Below, piece after piece: positions 34,896 through 43,356 of a stretch of 64,000 nt of DNA. The notes beneath the pieces were generated by a model. That model had not been told where the DNA came from and made no database searches. It was given only the letters and a program-made list of their open reading frames with translations. Origin of the DNA: Amycolatopsis oliviviridis (GTDB lineage Bacteria > Actinomycetota > Actinomycetes > Mycobacteriales > Pseudonocardiaceae); NCBI RefSeq assembly GCF_014654365.1, contig NZ_BNAY01000005.1, forward strand, positions 310,001 to 374,000, given 5' to 3'. The stretch's first letter is position 1. The number at the start of each line of letters is the position of its first letter. Both the position numbers and the translations under genes were made by a program.

Positions 34896-36740
34896 TCAGC
34901 GAAGCCCGACCGCCCGCTGTGCGAAGTGCACCTCGATCGCCGTCTGCTTGATCGTCTCGGCGATCACCAGCGACCCGTGGCCCGCGTCGAACCGGTAGAA
35001 CTCGAACGGGACCTCGCGCTTCGCGAGCCTGTCGAGGTAGTTCTCGACCTGCCGGATCGGGCAGCGCGGGTCGTTGTCCCCGGCGAGCACCAGCACCGGC
35101 GCCGTCACGGCCTCGACGTAGGTGATCGGCGAACATTCCCGGTACACCGCGGGCACCGTCTCCGGCGAACCGCCGAACAGCGCCCTGTCGAACGAGCGCA
35201 GCTGCTCCATCTCGTCCTCGTACGCGGCGATGTAGTCCGCGACGGGCACTCCAGCGATCCCCGCCGCCCACCGCGCGGGCTGGGTGCCCAGCGCCAGCAG
35301 GCTCAGGTAGCCGCCCCACGAAGCGCCGTTCACCACGCATTTCGCTGGATCCGAAAGTCCACTTTGGACTGCCCAGTCGTGCACCGCGGCGACGTCTTCG
35401 AGTTCGGTCAGGCCGGGACGCCCTTCGATGGCGTCGCGCCAGGCCGAGCCGTAGCCGGTCGAGCCGCGGTAGTTGACCTCGACGACGGCGAATCCGGCGT
35501 CGAGCCAGACCGCGCGGTACGCGGAGAACCGGTCCTCGTCGGCCGCGTGCGGCCCGCCGTGCAAGGAGAAGACCGTCGGCAGCGGGCCTTCTGGCGCGTC
35601 GGCCGGACGCGAGACCAGCGCGTGGATCTGCCCGCCGATCCCGTCGACGAACGCGTCCGTGACGGGCGCGGATCCCGGCGCCCGCTCACCCGGCGGTTCG
35701 AGGAGGACCGAGTCGGTGCCGTCCGAGGTCCGCGCGCGCACCGCCGTCGGCTGCGCGGCACTGGACCACGAGTACTCGACGGTGCCGTCGGGCCGCACCC
35801 CGGCGCCGCCGATCCGGCCGGGTGGGGTGTCCAAAGAGGACAATTCGCCGCTCGTGAGGTCGTACCGGTGCAGGGAACTGCGACCCTGATGGAAGTGGAC
35901 GACCAGCAGCGCCCGCGCGTCCGGGTACCAGCCCGCGACCACTTCGCCGGGGAGGTCGAGCTCGATCTCCCGCTCGGTGTCCTCGGCGGTGTCCCAGATC
36001 AGTAGTTCCTCGCGGCCCCGCCGCTCGTGCAGCACCAGCAGGCGCTGGTCACCCGCGACCGGGGAGAACTCCAGTGCGCCGAGGCCCTTGCCTTCGCCAT
36101 CCCACTTGTCGGCAACCGTGGCGAAGCCGTCGGTCGACAGGACGCGCAGCGCGGGGTGTCGTGAATCACCGTGCTCGGAATGGGAGATCGCGAGCCGCGA
36201 CTCGTCGCGGGACAGCGACGCGATCCCGGCGTCGTCCTCGTGCCGGTAGAAGCTCGTGGTCTCGCCGCCGATGTGGGCGAAGAGTTCGCTGCCGTCGTCG
36301 GTCGAGACGCCGACGGCGATCACGCGGGTGCCGATCTCGAGTCCGGCGGGGTAGCCGTCGTGGACGTCCGGCACCGCGCGCTCGGCGGCGGCTCCCGGTG
36401 CGAACGGTTCGCGGACCCAGGAACCGAACTCGTCGCCGTCGGTGTCGTCGAACCACCAGATCCAGCGCCCGTCAGGGGACGGAGTCGCGTGCATGGTGCC
36501 GTTCGGCCGGTCGGTGACGCGGCGGTGCTCGCCGGTCGAGCGGTCCCAGGAGTAGACCTCCCAGACGCCGCTGGAGTTGGAGACGTAGATGTTCGCGTCA
36601 GGGGCGTCGATGGCCCACTCGGGGACCGAGATGCGCGGCGCGTGGAAGCGGGCCCGCCACCTGGCCTCGGCTTCGGCGTCGTCGAACAGACGGTCCGGGA
36701 CCGCCGCGGGCGGATATTCATTGCCTGGCTGCGTGCTCAC
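34896..36740 (-). CDS. Prolyl oligopeptidase family (S9) serine peptidase
   Basis: 614 aa. An N-terminal beta-propeller of about 350 residues (repeats such as PSPDGRWIWWFDDTDGDEFG) precedes an alpha/beta hydrolase domain. SLHGGPHAADEDRFS and NYRGSTGYG are S9 hallmarks; the catalytic triad is Ser in VNGASWGGYLS, Asp in AGDNDPRCP and His in DAGHGS. It cleaves short peptides in the cytoplasm, as no signal peptide is present. GTG start. It is divergent from a methyltransferase. Confidence 0.94.
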   Translation of the reverse strand: MSTQPGNEYPPAAVPDRLFDDAEAEARWRARFHAPRISVPEWAIDAPDANIYVSNSSGVWEVYSWDRSTGEHRRVTDRPNGTMHATPSPDGRWIWWFDDTDGDEFGSWVREPFAPGAAAERAVPDVHDGYPAGLEIGTRVIAVGVSTDDGSELFAHIGGETTSFYRHEDDAGIASLSRDESRLAISHSEHGDSRHPALRVLSTDGFATVADKWDGEGKGLGALEFSPVAGDQRLLVLHERRGREELLIWDTAEDTEREIELDLPGEVVAGWYPDARALLVVHFHQGRSSLHRYDLTSGELSSLDTPPGRIGGAGVRPDGTVEYSWSSAAQPTAVRARTSDGTDSVLLEPPGERAPGSAPVTDAFVDGIGGQIHALVSRPADAPEGPLPTVFSLHGGPHAADEDRFSAYRAVWLDAGFAVVEVNYRGSTGYGSAWRDAIEGRPGLTELEDVAAVHDWAVQSGLSDPAKCVVNGASWGGYLSLLALGTQPARWAAGIAGVPVADYIAAYEDEMEQLRSFDRALFGGSPETVPAVYRECSPITYVEAVTAPVLVLAGDNDPRCPIRQVENYLDRLAKREVPFEFYRFDAGHGSLVIAETIKQTAIEVHFAQRAVGLR

Positions 36741-36770
36741 CCCTCGATCCTGCCACTCCGGAGCCGTACT

Positions 36771-37472
36771 GTGTGCGGGGTGCTGGAGGGAAACGCGCCG
36801 CGCGCCGCGGTGTCCGCGCGGTCAGCGCGCCAGGCGGTCGAACGGGCCGTGTTCGCGCAACCGCTGTTCGGGCCGGGGATGGGGTTCGTCGACGTCGGCT
36901 GCGGGCCGGGTTCGATCACCCTCGGTATCGACAACGGGCACAGAAAGTCCACAGTGGACTTTCTGGTGGCGGACGCGTGCGCGCTGCCGTTCGCCGAGGC
37001 TTCGGTGGACGTGCTCTTCGCGCACGCCGTCTTCGAGCATCTGAAGGAACCGGGCGCCGCGCTGGCGGAGCTGTGGCGGGTGCTCAAACCGGGCGGCACG
37101 CTCGCACTGTCCACATCGGACTGGAGTCGGGCGCGTTTGCGGCCGAAGACGGCGAATGTCGATGCCGCCCTTCGCGGACACTATCTGCTGTGCCGTCGCG
37201 CGGGTGGCGATCCGTTCGCCGGGCGCTCGATCTCCGCCGCGGTCACGGCGGCCGGTTTCACCGACGTGCGAACGAAAACCCGCTACCGCACGGACGCGAC
37301 GTACCGGGCGCTGGCGGCGTATGTGGAGGAGCGTCTGGTGACGGCGCTGGAAACCGCGACGACCCCGGACCGGGATCAGCTCGCTTCGGCCGCCCGCTCG
37401 GCGTGGTCTTGGGCGCGTTCGGGGGACGGGGATTTCGCGCAATGCTGGACCGAGCTTCTCGCCACCCGCTGA
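36771..37472 (+). CDS. Class I SAM-dependent methyltransferase
   Basis: 233 aa. Motif I FVDVGCGPGSITLGI, acidic motif VADACALPF and HAVFEHLKEPGAAL (motif II/post) followed by LWRVLKPGGTLAL are those of the UbiE/arsenite-methyltransferase-like superfamily. Substrate unknown. The GTG at 36771 follows GGAG; GTG at 36780 is an alternative. Divergent from the S9 peptidase; no operon partner. Confidence 0.87.
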   Translation: MCGVLEGNAPRAAVSARSARQAVERAVFAQPLFGPGMGFVDVGCGPGSITLGIDNGHRKSTVDFLVADACALPFAEASVDVLFAHAVFEHLKEPGAALAELWRVLKPGGTLALSTSDWSRARLRPKTANVDAALRGHYLLCRRAGGDPFAGRSISAAVTAAGFTDVRTKTRYRTDATYRALAAYVEERLVTALETATTPDRDQLASAARSAWSWARSGDGDFAQCWTELLATR

Positions 37473-37521
37473 CCCCTTTTCCTCACTTGCCGCCTCGCTG
37501 CCGTGCCCTCGCTGCCGTGCC

Positions 37522-37568
37522 CCCAATGTGGCATTGGGGACCCTCAGCGTCCCCAATGCCACATTGGG
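37522..37568. repeat. Intergenic palindrome, family D (CCCCAATGTGGCATTGGGG)
   Basis: Twenty-nt arms, CCCAATGTGGCATTGGGGAC and its perfect complement, enclose 7 nt. Each arm is itself a hairpin (CCCCAATG-TGG-CATTGGGG), so the unit is a palindrome of palindromes. Confidence 0.82.
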
Positions 37569-37572
37569 CGCA

Positions 37573-37632
37573 GGGGACCCCGGTTGTCAGGGGACCCCGG
37601 TTGTCCACAGTCACCCGCCGTTGTGGACAACC
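37573..37632. repeat. Short direct repeat plus family-E palindrome, copy 2
   Basis: GGGGACCCCGGTTGTC occurs twice in tandem (about 37574 and 37591). The second copy runs into GGTTGTCCACA (37599-37609), which pairs with TGTGGACAACC (37622-37632). The core matches the element at 34842. The rest of the 378-nt gap before the tRNA gene holds no gene I can support. Confidence 0.7.
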
Positions 37633-37801
37633 AGCCCCGTCGCCCCCGCTTTCCCCGGGCCCCGACACCCCCTGCCGATACGCTGGATCCGGGGTCGCCC
37701 CCCTGGGAGTGGCGGGGGCTGCTCGGGGGCGAGCGAAGGGGGGCTTTCCCGTATGCGGCGCGGGCGAAAGCGTCGTTCGGCCGCGGCGCTGAACGCAACG
37801 C

Positions 37802-37843
37802 AAGAAGGCCCCCGTCACATTTCTGCGAGCGGGGGCCTTCTTG
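37802..37843 (-). terminator. Terminator of tRNA-Pro
   Basis: AAGAAGGCCCCCG and CGGGGGCCTTCTT form a 13-bp stem around about 14 nt, 9 nt downstream of the tRNA 3' end on the minus strand. It ends in a modest T-rich tail (TTCTTGCG). Confidence 0.75.
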
Positions 37844-37851
37844 ATCTAGCG

Positions 37852-37925
37852 TCGGGGTGGCGGGATTCGAACCCACGACCTCCTCGACCCGAACGAGGCA
37901 CGCTACCAAGCTGCGCCACACCCCG
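37852..37925 (-). tRNA. tRNA-Pro (anticodon CGG)
   Basis: A 74-nt cloverleaf on the minus strand. Acceptor CGGGGTG pairs with CACCCCG, followed by discriminator A. D-loop GCGCAGCTTGGTAGCGT, anticodon stem-loop CCTCG-TTCGGGT-CGAGG (anticodon CGG) and T-loop GGGTTCGAATCCC are intact. CCA is not encoded. A strong hairpin follows. Confidence 0.95.
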
Positions 37926-37953
37926 GATACTTCTTAGCGGGTCGAGGAGAAGT

Positions 37954-38934
37954 TTAGCGGACGGTGTTTCGGGCTTTGCGGGGGGCTGCTTTCCGGTGGT
38001 TCTCGCTGGTCGTACCCCGTGGGACGAGGGTCAGCAGGCTGGCCTCGGGCGGGCACGCGAAGCGGGCCGGGGCGTACGGCGACGTGCCCAGACCGGCGGA
38101 GACGTGCAGCCACATCTGGGCGCCCCAGCGGGACGCGCCGCGGGCGCGGGTGCGGTCGAGTTCGCAGTTGGTGACGAGGGCGCCGTAGCCGGGGACGCGG
38201 AGCTGCCCGCCGTGGGTGTGGCCCGCGAGGACGAGGTCGTAGCCGTCGCCGGCGAACTCGTCGAGGACGCGGGGCTCCGGGGAGTGGGTGACACCGATCC
38301 GGACGGCGGCGCCGGTGTCGGCGGGGCCCGCGATGTCGGCGTAGCGGTCGCGGCGGAGGTGGGCGTCGTCGACACCGGCGGTGAACACGTACTGGTCGGC
38401 GACCTCGATGGTGCGGCGGACGTGCGTGAGGTCGTCCCAGCCGTGCTCCACGAAGGCCGCGCGCAGGTCGCGCCAGGGCAGGTGCTCGCCGTGGATCCGC
38501 TTCTTCTTGCCCTTCGGCATGAGGTAGCGCGCGGGGTTCTTCGGCTTCGGTGCGTAGTAGTCGTTGCTGCCGAAGATGAACACGCCGGGCCGGTTCAGCA
38601 GGGGGCCGAGCGCGCGCAGCACGGACGGCACGGCCTGATGATGTGACAGGTTGTCACCGGTGTTGACGACGAGGTCCGGGTCGAGTTCGTCGAGCGCGGC
38701 TACCCAGCGTTGCTTGCTCACGTGACCAGGGAGCATGTGCAGATCCGAGATATGAAGGATCGTGAAGGGTTTCGCCCCTGCGGCGAGGACCGGAAGCTCC
38801 GCGGTCCGAAGCGTCCACCGGCGCCTTTCGATACCGACTGCGTAACCGAGGGTCGCGGCTCCCAGAGCGACGGTTCCCACGGCCAAGCGCCGTACCATCG
38901 CCCCCGACGTACTGTTGTTACTCAGCGTGCTCAC
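37954..38934 (-). CDS. Metallophosphoesterase (YkuE-like, Rv3683 type)
   Basis: 326 aa. An N-terminal hydrophobic anchor (VGTVALGAATLGYAVGI) precedes a calcineurin-like domain with the metal motifs ISDLHMLPGH, NTGDNLSHH, GSNDYY and GHTHGGQ. Members hydrolyse phospholipid-linked or nucleotide phosphates at the membrane. GTG start. It lies beside the PonA2-type PBP, as Rv3683 lies beside ponA2 in M. tuberculosis (recalled), which suggests an envelope role. Confidence 0.92.
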   Translation of the reverse strand: MSTLSNNSTSGAMVRRLAVGTVALGAATLGYAVGIERRRWTLRTAELPVLAAGAKPFTILHISDLHMLPGHVSKQRWVAALDELDPDLVVNTGDNLSHHQAVPSVLRALGPLLNRPGVFIFGSNDYYAPKPKNPARYLMPKGKKKRIHGEHLPWRDLRAAFVEHGWDDLTHVRRTIEVADQYVFTAGVDDAHLRRDRYADIAGPADTGAAVRIGVTHSPEPRVLDEFAGDGYDLVLAGHTHGGQLRVPGYGALVTNCELDRTRARGASRWGAQMWLHVSAGLGTSPYAPARFACPPEASLLTLVPRGTTSENHRKAAPRKARNTVR

Positions 38935-39322
38935 AATGTCCAGTTTACGTGCTCATCGGTGGTGATCGTCCGCCCCCATTCCGGCGATGCCGAAGAATCG
39001 CTTGAATGGCCTCTTTCGCTCGCTGTGTGTAGTCGGCGTCGGGTGTCGCACTCGCTGGCTGCGAACGCGCCAACCAGTGTTCCCCTCAACGCCGCCTGGT
39101 AGTTACACAATGCGAGATGCTGTTAACTCTAGGTGGTCGTCGCTGGTGGGTAAGGCCTTGGTGGCCGAAGGACACGTTTTGGTGTCGGAGCGGCTTCCGA
39201 ATGGCCGATTCAATTTCGTCCCGCCGCCTTGTCGGTAGGAAAAGACTTCCGGCTTGATCGACGGTTTTCGTAGTCGGCTTCGCCATTCTCCGGCATTCGC
39301 GAAGCCGACTACGAAAGTGACG
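38935..39322. other. Intergenic region between metallophosphoesterase and PBP genes
   Basis: 388 nt without a gene I can support. It contains a long hairpin close to the PBP stop, noted separately. Short frames on the plus strand lack coding character and an RBS. Confidence 0.5.
39266..39317 (-). terminator. Terminator of the PBP gene
   Basis: TTTCGTAGTCGGCTTCG pairs perfectly with CGAAGCCGACTACGAAA around about 17 nt. On the minus strand it begins about 6 nt after the PBP stop codon. The coordinates are accurate to one or two bases. Confidence 0.75.
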
Positions 39323-41491
39323 TCAGCGTCCGCCGCCCAGATACTTCGGGTCCGGTGCGGGCAGCGGGAGTGCTTCCTGGCCTTCGAGGATCTTCGACAT
39401 CGCCCCGAACCAGGTCTGCGCCGGCGTCTTGCCGCCGAACATGTTTTCGCAGCCGCGAGTGGTCACGTTGCCCGGACCGAGGTAGCACAGACCGCCGTTC
39501 CCGCCCTTCGGGCGGAACACCATCGCCGCGCCCGCGAGCTGCGGGGTGGCCCCGAGGTACGTCCCCGAACCGTTGCTCTGCGTCGTTCCGGTCTTGCCCA
39601 TCACCGGCCGGTTCCACCGGGCGTTGCCCGCCGCGGTGGCGGACGTCCCGCCGGGCGCGCTGTCCCGGCTCAGACCGACCGCGAGGGTGTTGGCGAGCCC
39701 TTCGGGCACCACCTGTTCGCACGCGGCTTCCTTGACCGGCACCGGCTTTCCGTCCCGATCGGTGACGCCGGCGAGCGGGGTCGGCGGGCACCAGACGCCG
39801 CCGCTCATGATCGTGGCACCGACGTTCGCCAGTTCCAGGCCGCTCAACGGCGCCGGGCCGAGGGTGAACGAGGCGTTCCCGGGCCAGCCGGGCCTCGGGC
39901 CGAAGGCCTGGAGCTGACTGGCGTTGGCACCGGGGTTGTCGGATTTCGGATCGACGGCGCCACCGCCGAGGTTGCTGGCCATGGTGTCGCGCATGCCGAG
40001 CTTGCGCGCCATCTCGACGACCGGCCCAGTGCTCCCGATCTTCTCCTCGAGGGCCACGAACGCGGTGTTCGGCGAAGTCGCCAGCGCCTGCTGCATCGAC
40101 ATCGCCCCGCCGGCGGGGTTGTAGTCACCCGCGTTGCCGAGGCAGTACCAGCGAGAGCGCATCGGAGGCCCGGTCGGGGCGCATTTGCTGCCACCGCCGC
40201 CGAACACGCTGGAGGTGTAGAAGTCGGGCACCGGGAGCGGGCTGTTGATCCCGGCCACGCCCGCTTCCAAGGCCGCGGCGGCGGTGAAGACCTTGTACGC
40301 CGAGCCGGCACCACCGGTGTTGTAGACGCCGGAAGGCAGTGCGAACGTCGTCTGGCCCTGGTCTTCGTGCAGCCCGTAGTCACGGTTCGCCGCGAGCGCC
40401 ACGACTTCGTGCCGATCCTTGCCCGGCTTCACCAGCGAGAGCGTGTTCGCGACGTTGTCCTGGGTCTTCTTCACCTGGGCTTCGGCCGACATCTTGGCCT
40501 CGTGGTTCGCCCGTTCGTCCAAAGTGGTCTTGATCCGGTAGCCGCCGGTGTAGAGGTCGTCCTTCGTCATGCCGTTCTTGAGGAGATAGTCCTCGACGTA
40601 CTGGCAGAAGAAGCCGTTCTCCGGACCGGCCCCGGTGCAGTTCGACGCGGGTTTCTGCGGGCCGCCTTCGACGACGCCGAGCGGCTCGGCCTTGAAGCGT
40701 TCGGCGTCCACCTTCGCGAGCTTCTGGTTGTCGACCATGCGGTCCAGCACCAGGTTGCGCCGCTCGGTCGCCTTCGCCGGGTTCTTCCACGGGTCGTTGA
40801 CGATCGGGTTGTTCACCAGACCGGCCAGCAACGCCGCCTGCGGCACCGTGAGCTTCTCGACGGGCGTGTTGAAGTACGCGTTCGCGGCCGCGCCGACGCC
40901 GTAGATCTCACGCGAGAACTCGACGACGTTCAGGTAGCCGGTCAGGATCTGCATCTTGTTCAGCTTGGTTTCCAGCTGGATCGCGATCCGGGCTTCCTTC
41001 AGCTTCCGGGCGACCGACTGCTCCTGTGCGCGCTTCTGGCCCGGCTTGTCGTCCCGGTAGACGACGTTGATCAGGTAGTTCTTGACGTACTGCTGGGTCA
41101 GCGTCGACGCGCCCTGCGTGTCCCCGCCGGTGCTGTTGCTGACCGCCGCGCGCAGCGTGCCCTTCCAGTCCACCCCGTTGTGCTCGTAGAAGCGCTTGTC
41201 CTCGACCGAGATCAGCGCCCACTTCATGGCGTCGTTGATCTGTGTCTCGACGGTGGGGATGCGGAACTGCTTGTACAGCGTCGCGATCTGCTTGCCGGTG
41301 TTGTCGGTGATAGTCGTCACCAGGGGCGGCGGGATGTCCGCGAGATCCGACGATGTCTTGTCGACGGTCTCACTCGCCTGGTTGGAAAGGACCCCCGCGG
41401 CGCCCGCCACCGGGAACAACATCCCCGCGACCAGCACCCCCGCGAGCACACACAGGCCAATGAGCTTCAGCAGACCGTCCGTTTTGCGCAC
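39323..41491 (-). CDS. ponA2: Class A penicillin-binding protein (transglycosylase/transpeptidase, PonA2 type)
   Basis: 722 aa bifunctional peptidoglycan synthase. One membrane anchor (LLKLIGLCVLAGVLVAGMLF), then the GT51 domain with catalytic Glu in SVEDKRFYEHNGVD and QGASTLTQQYVKN, then a transpeptidase domain with SAYK (S-x-x-K), SPNTAF as the second motif region, and GKTGTT. It builds the wall outside the membrane. GTG start. The PASTA domain of some PonA2 proteins is absent here. Divergent from whiB4, as in mycobacteria and Streptomyces (recalled). Confidence 0.94.
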   Translation of the reverse strand: MRKTDGLLKLIGLCVLAGVLVAGMLFPVAGAAGVLSNQASETVDKTSSDLADIPPPLVTTITDNTGKQIATLYKQFRIPTVETQINDAMKWALISVEDKRFYEHNGVDWKGTLRAAVSNSTGGDTQGASTLTQQYVKNYLINVVYRDDKPGQKRAQEQSVARKLKEARIAIQLETKLNKMQILTGYLNVVEFSREIYGVGAAANAYFNTPVEKLTVPQAALLAGLVNNPIVNDPWKNPAKATERRNLVLDRMVDNQKLAKVDAERFKAEPLGVVEGGPQKPASNCTGAGPENGFFCQYVEDYLLKNGMTKDDLYTGGYRIKTTLDERANHEAKMSAEAQVKKTQDNVANTLSLVKPGKDRHEVVALAANRDYGLHEDQGQTTFALPSGVYNTGGAGSAYKVFTAAAALEAGVAGINSPLPVPDFYTSSVFGGGGSKCAPTGPPMRSRWYCLGNAGDYNPAGGAMSMQQALATSPNTAFVALEEKIGSTGPVVEMARKLGMRDTMASNLGGGAVDPKSDNPGANASQLQAFGPRPGWPGNASFTLGPAPLSGLELANVGATIMSGGVWCPPTPLAGVTDRDGKPVPVKEAACEQVVPEGLANTLAVGLSRDSAPGGTSATAAGNARWNRPVMGKTGTTQSNGSGTYLGATPQLAGAAMVFRPKGGNGGLCYLGPGNVTTRGCENMFGGKTPAQTWFGAMSKILEGQEALPLPAPDPKYLGGGR

Positions 41492-41841
41492 GCGGACCAG
41501 GGTACGCGGATCCCGTTAGCCCACCGTGACGTCACCTCGCTGTGGGTGGGTATTCGGTCACGAAACCGACCCCATGAGGTGACGGCTGGTAGTCGGAGGC
41601 ATTCTAGGGCTTGGCGGAGGGAACCGAGGGCCCTTACAGTCCGTCAACGTCTCACGTATGAAAAAGCCGACAGACGGGTGAGTGCGAGCGGCAGTCGCAT
41701 TCGACCGAACGGAGGCACCCGGCACCGGGGAGGTGCCGGCTCAACCGACGTGAGCACAAGGGAGACACGCTCATGGGGGCAGGAGCGCAGGCTTTTCGTC
41801 CTCCCGTGGTGTGTCGAACACCAGGGTAGGGAGCTGGGGGT
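41492..41841. other. ponA2-whiB4 divergent promoter region
   Basis: 350 nt holding both promoters. A short frame with a good RBS lies just before whiB4 (separate entry). I see no clear sigma-A promoter; the region near 41640-41670 is the least GC-rich. Confidence 0.4.
41773..41829 (+). CDS. Possible 18-aa upstream ORF of whiB4
   Basis: MGAGAQAFRPPVVCRTPG, preceded by AAGGGAG at 9 nt, ends 12 nt before the whiB4 ATG. Its stop lies at the whiB4 RBS region, so translation could couple to whiB4. There is no conservation evidence available here. Confidence 0.3.
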   Translation: MGAGAQAFRPPVVCRTPG

Positions 41842-42159
41842 ATGGAAACCAACCAGTCGAGCTGGCGAGTCAATGCGTCGTGCCGCGACACCGATCCGGA
41901 CGGCTTGTTCGTCCGGGGGGCGGAACAGAACCGGGCCAAGGCGGTCTGCCTCGGTTGCCCGGTCAGGACGGAATGCCTCGCCGAAGCGCTCGATGGCCGG
42001 ATCAACTTCGGCATCTGGGGAGGTATGACCGAACGGGAACGGCGGGCGCTGCTGAGGCGGCGGCCGGACGTTTCCAGCTGGGCGGACCTGCTAGAAGCGG
42101 CGAAGCGCAGTTTTACCGGGATCGACGAAGAGGAAGACGTACGCGTCCGAGTCTCGTGA
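41842..42159 (+). CDS. whiB4: WhiB-family iron-sulfur transcription factor (WhiB4/WblA)
   Basis: 105 aa. Four cysteines bind a [4Fe-4S] cluster (ASCRDTDPDGLFV, then AVCLGCPVRTECL), followed by the G-x-W-G-G turn (FGIWGGMTERERRALL) and a basic tail. The position between a PonA2-type PBP and two ArsA-like ATPases is that of whiB4 in M. tuberculosis and wblA in Streptomyces, which control redox response and differentiation respectively. RBS GGGAG. It is convergent with the ATPases, with a palindrome between. Confidence 0.93.
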   Translation: METNQSSWRVNASCRDTDPDGLFVRGAEQNRAKAVCLGCPVRTECLAEALDGRINFGIWGGMTERERRALLRRRPDVSSWADLLEAAKRSFTGIDEEEDVRVRVS

Positions 42160-42166
42160 TCATCAT

Positions 42167-42220
42167 TCCGTGAAGGACCCCTTCCCTGAGTCCAAGGTAG
42201 GGAAGAGGTCCTTCACGGAA
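42167..42220. repeat. Intergenic palindrome, family A variant
   Basis: TTCCGTGAAGGACCCCTTCC and its complement (22-nt arms, one mismatch) around 11 nt. It shares GTGAAGG.CCCCTTCCCT with family A and separates the convergent whiB4 and ATPase genes. Confidence 0.82.
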
Positions 42221-42222
42221 GC

Positions 42223-43356
42223 TCAGGACTGTGTCGCGAGCCGCGTGCCGATGTCGCGCAGGCCTTCGAGATCGTGCACGTCACTGGGGAGCGCGGGCAC
42301 CCGCACCAGCGGGACCTCGGGATGCGCCCGCGTGAACCTGGCGAGCAGCCGCGTCTCTCGATCGGCCAGCGCGACCCGGTCCGCGTGCAGGCGGAGGACG
42401 GCTTCGGCCAGCGGTGCGCTGGTCTCGCCCTTCGCCAGCTGCTCGGCGGCCGCGACGGCCTCCGCACCGGACAGCGGGGCGAGTACCGGATGCGTCCGGT
42501 TCGCGACCAGTCCGGCCAGCGGCATGCTCTCTTCCGAAAGCCGCTCCACGAAGTAGGACGCCTCGCGCAGCGCGTCCGGCTCCGGCGCGGCGACCACGAG
42601 GAACGACGTCCCGCCGGACCGCAGCAGTTCGGACGTCTTGCGCGCGCGTTCCCGGAAGCCGCCGAACATGCTGTCGAAGGCCTGCATGAACGCCGAAGCG
42701 TCGGTCAGCAGCTGGCCGCCGATGATCGTCGAGACGGCCTTCGCGAACATCGAGAAACCGGCGTTGACGACCTTGCGCAGGCCCCAGCCGCCCGCCTTGG
42801 CCGGGCCGGTGAGCAGCCGTATCATCCGGCCGTCGAGCGCGCTGGAAAGCCGCGTCGGCGCGTCGAGGAAGTCCAGCGCGGACCGGCTCGGCGGCGTGTC
42901 GACGATGATCAGATCCCATTCGTCGGTGGCCGCGAGCTGCCCCAGCTTCTCCATCGCCATGTACTCCTGCGTGCCGGAGAACGACGTGGAAATGGTCTGG
43001 TAGAAGGGGTTCTGCAGAAGCTGTTCGGCGCGTTCCGGGCCGGCGTGCACCCGCACCATGTCGTCGAAGGTGCGGCGCATGTCGAGCATCATCGCCCAGA
43101 GCTCGCCCTTGGGCTCGAAGCCTTCGACCTGCACCTGCTTCGGGTGATTGCCCAGTTCGCGCAGGCCGAGCGCCTGCGCCAGCCGCCGGGCCGGGTCGAT
43201 GGTGAGCACCACCGTCTGCCGTCCGCGTTCGGCCGCCCGCAGCGCCAGCGCCGCCGCGGTGGTCGTCTTGCCGACGCCGCCGGACCCGCAGCAGACGATG
43301 ACCCGGCTCTCCGGATCGTCGATCAGCTTGTCGATCTCCAGGATGTCGTCCGGCAT
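42223..43356 (-). CDS. ArsA/GET3-like ATPase, second subunit (Rv3680 type)
   Basis: 377 aa. P-loop VCCGSGGVGKTTTAAALAL (deviant Walker A, G-K-T-T-T), switch I IDPARRLAQALGL and LIIVDTPPSRSALDFLDAP (Walker B/A' region) identify the anion-transporting ATPase family. In mycobacteria the Rv3679-Rv3680 pair forms a heteromeric ATPase tied to redox and metabolite stress. It overlaps the upstream partner by one base (TGATG), so the two are coupled. Confidence 0.93.
   Translation of the reverse strand: MPDDILEIDKLIDDPESRVIVCCGSGGVGKTTTAAALALRAAERGRQTVVLTIDPARRLAQALGLRELGNHPKQVQVEGFEPKGELWAMMLDMRRTFDDMVRVHAGPERAEQLLQNPFYQTISTSFSGTQEYMAMEKLGQLAATDEWDLIIVDTPPSRSALDFLDAPTRLSSALDGRMIRLLTGPAKAGGWGLRKVVNAGFSMFAKAVSTIIGGQLLTDASAFMQAFDSMFGGFRERARKTSELLRSGGTSFLVVAAPEPDALREASYFVERLSEESMPLAGLVANRTHPVLAPLSGAEAVAAAEQLAKGETSAPLAEAVLRLHADRVALADRETRLLARFTRAHPEVPLVRVPALPSDVHDLEGLRDIGTRLATQS

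Noticed and set aside
34849..37632. DnaA boxes, read from TTGTCCACA in the family-E palindromes
   Set aside because: Actinobacterial DnaA boxes are TTGTCCACA-like, but here there are only paired arms of hairpins, no cluster, no AT-rich unwinding region and no dnaA nearby.
39254..42028. 924-codon frame opposite the penicillin-binding protein
   Set aside because: Antisense to clear PBP motifs; no protein signature.
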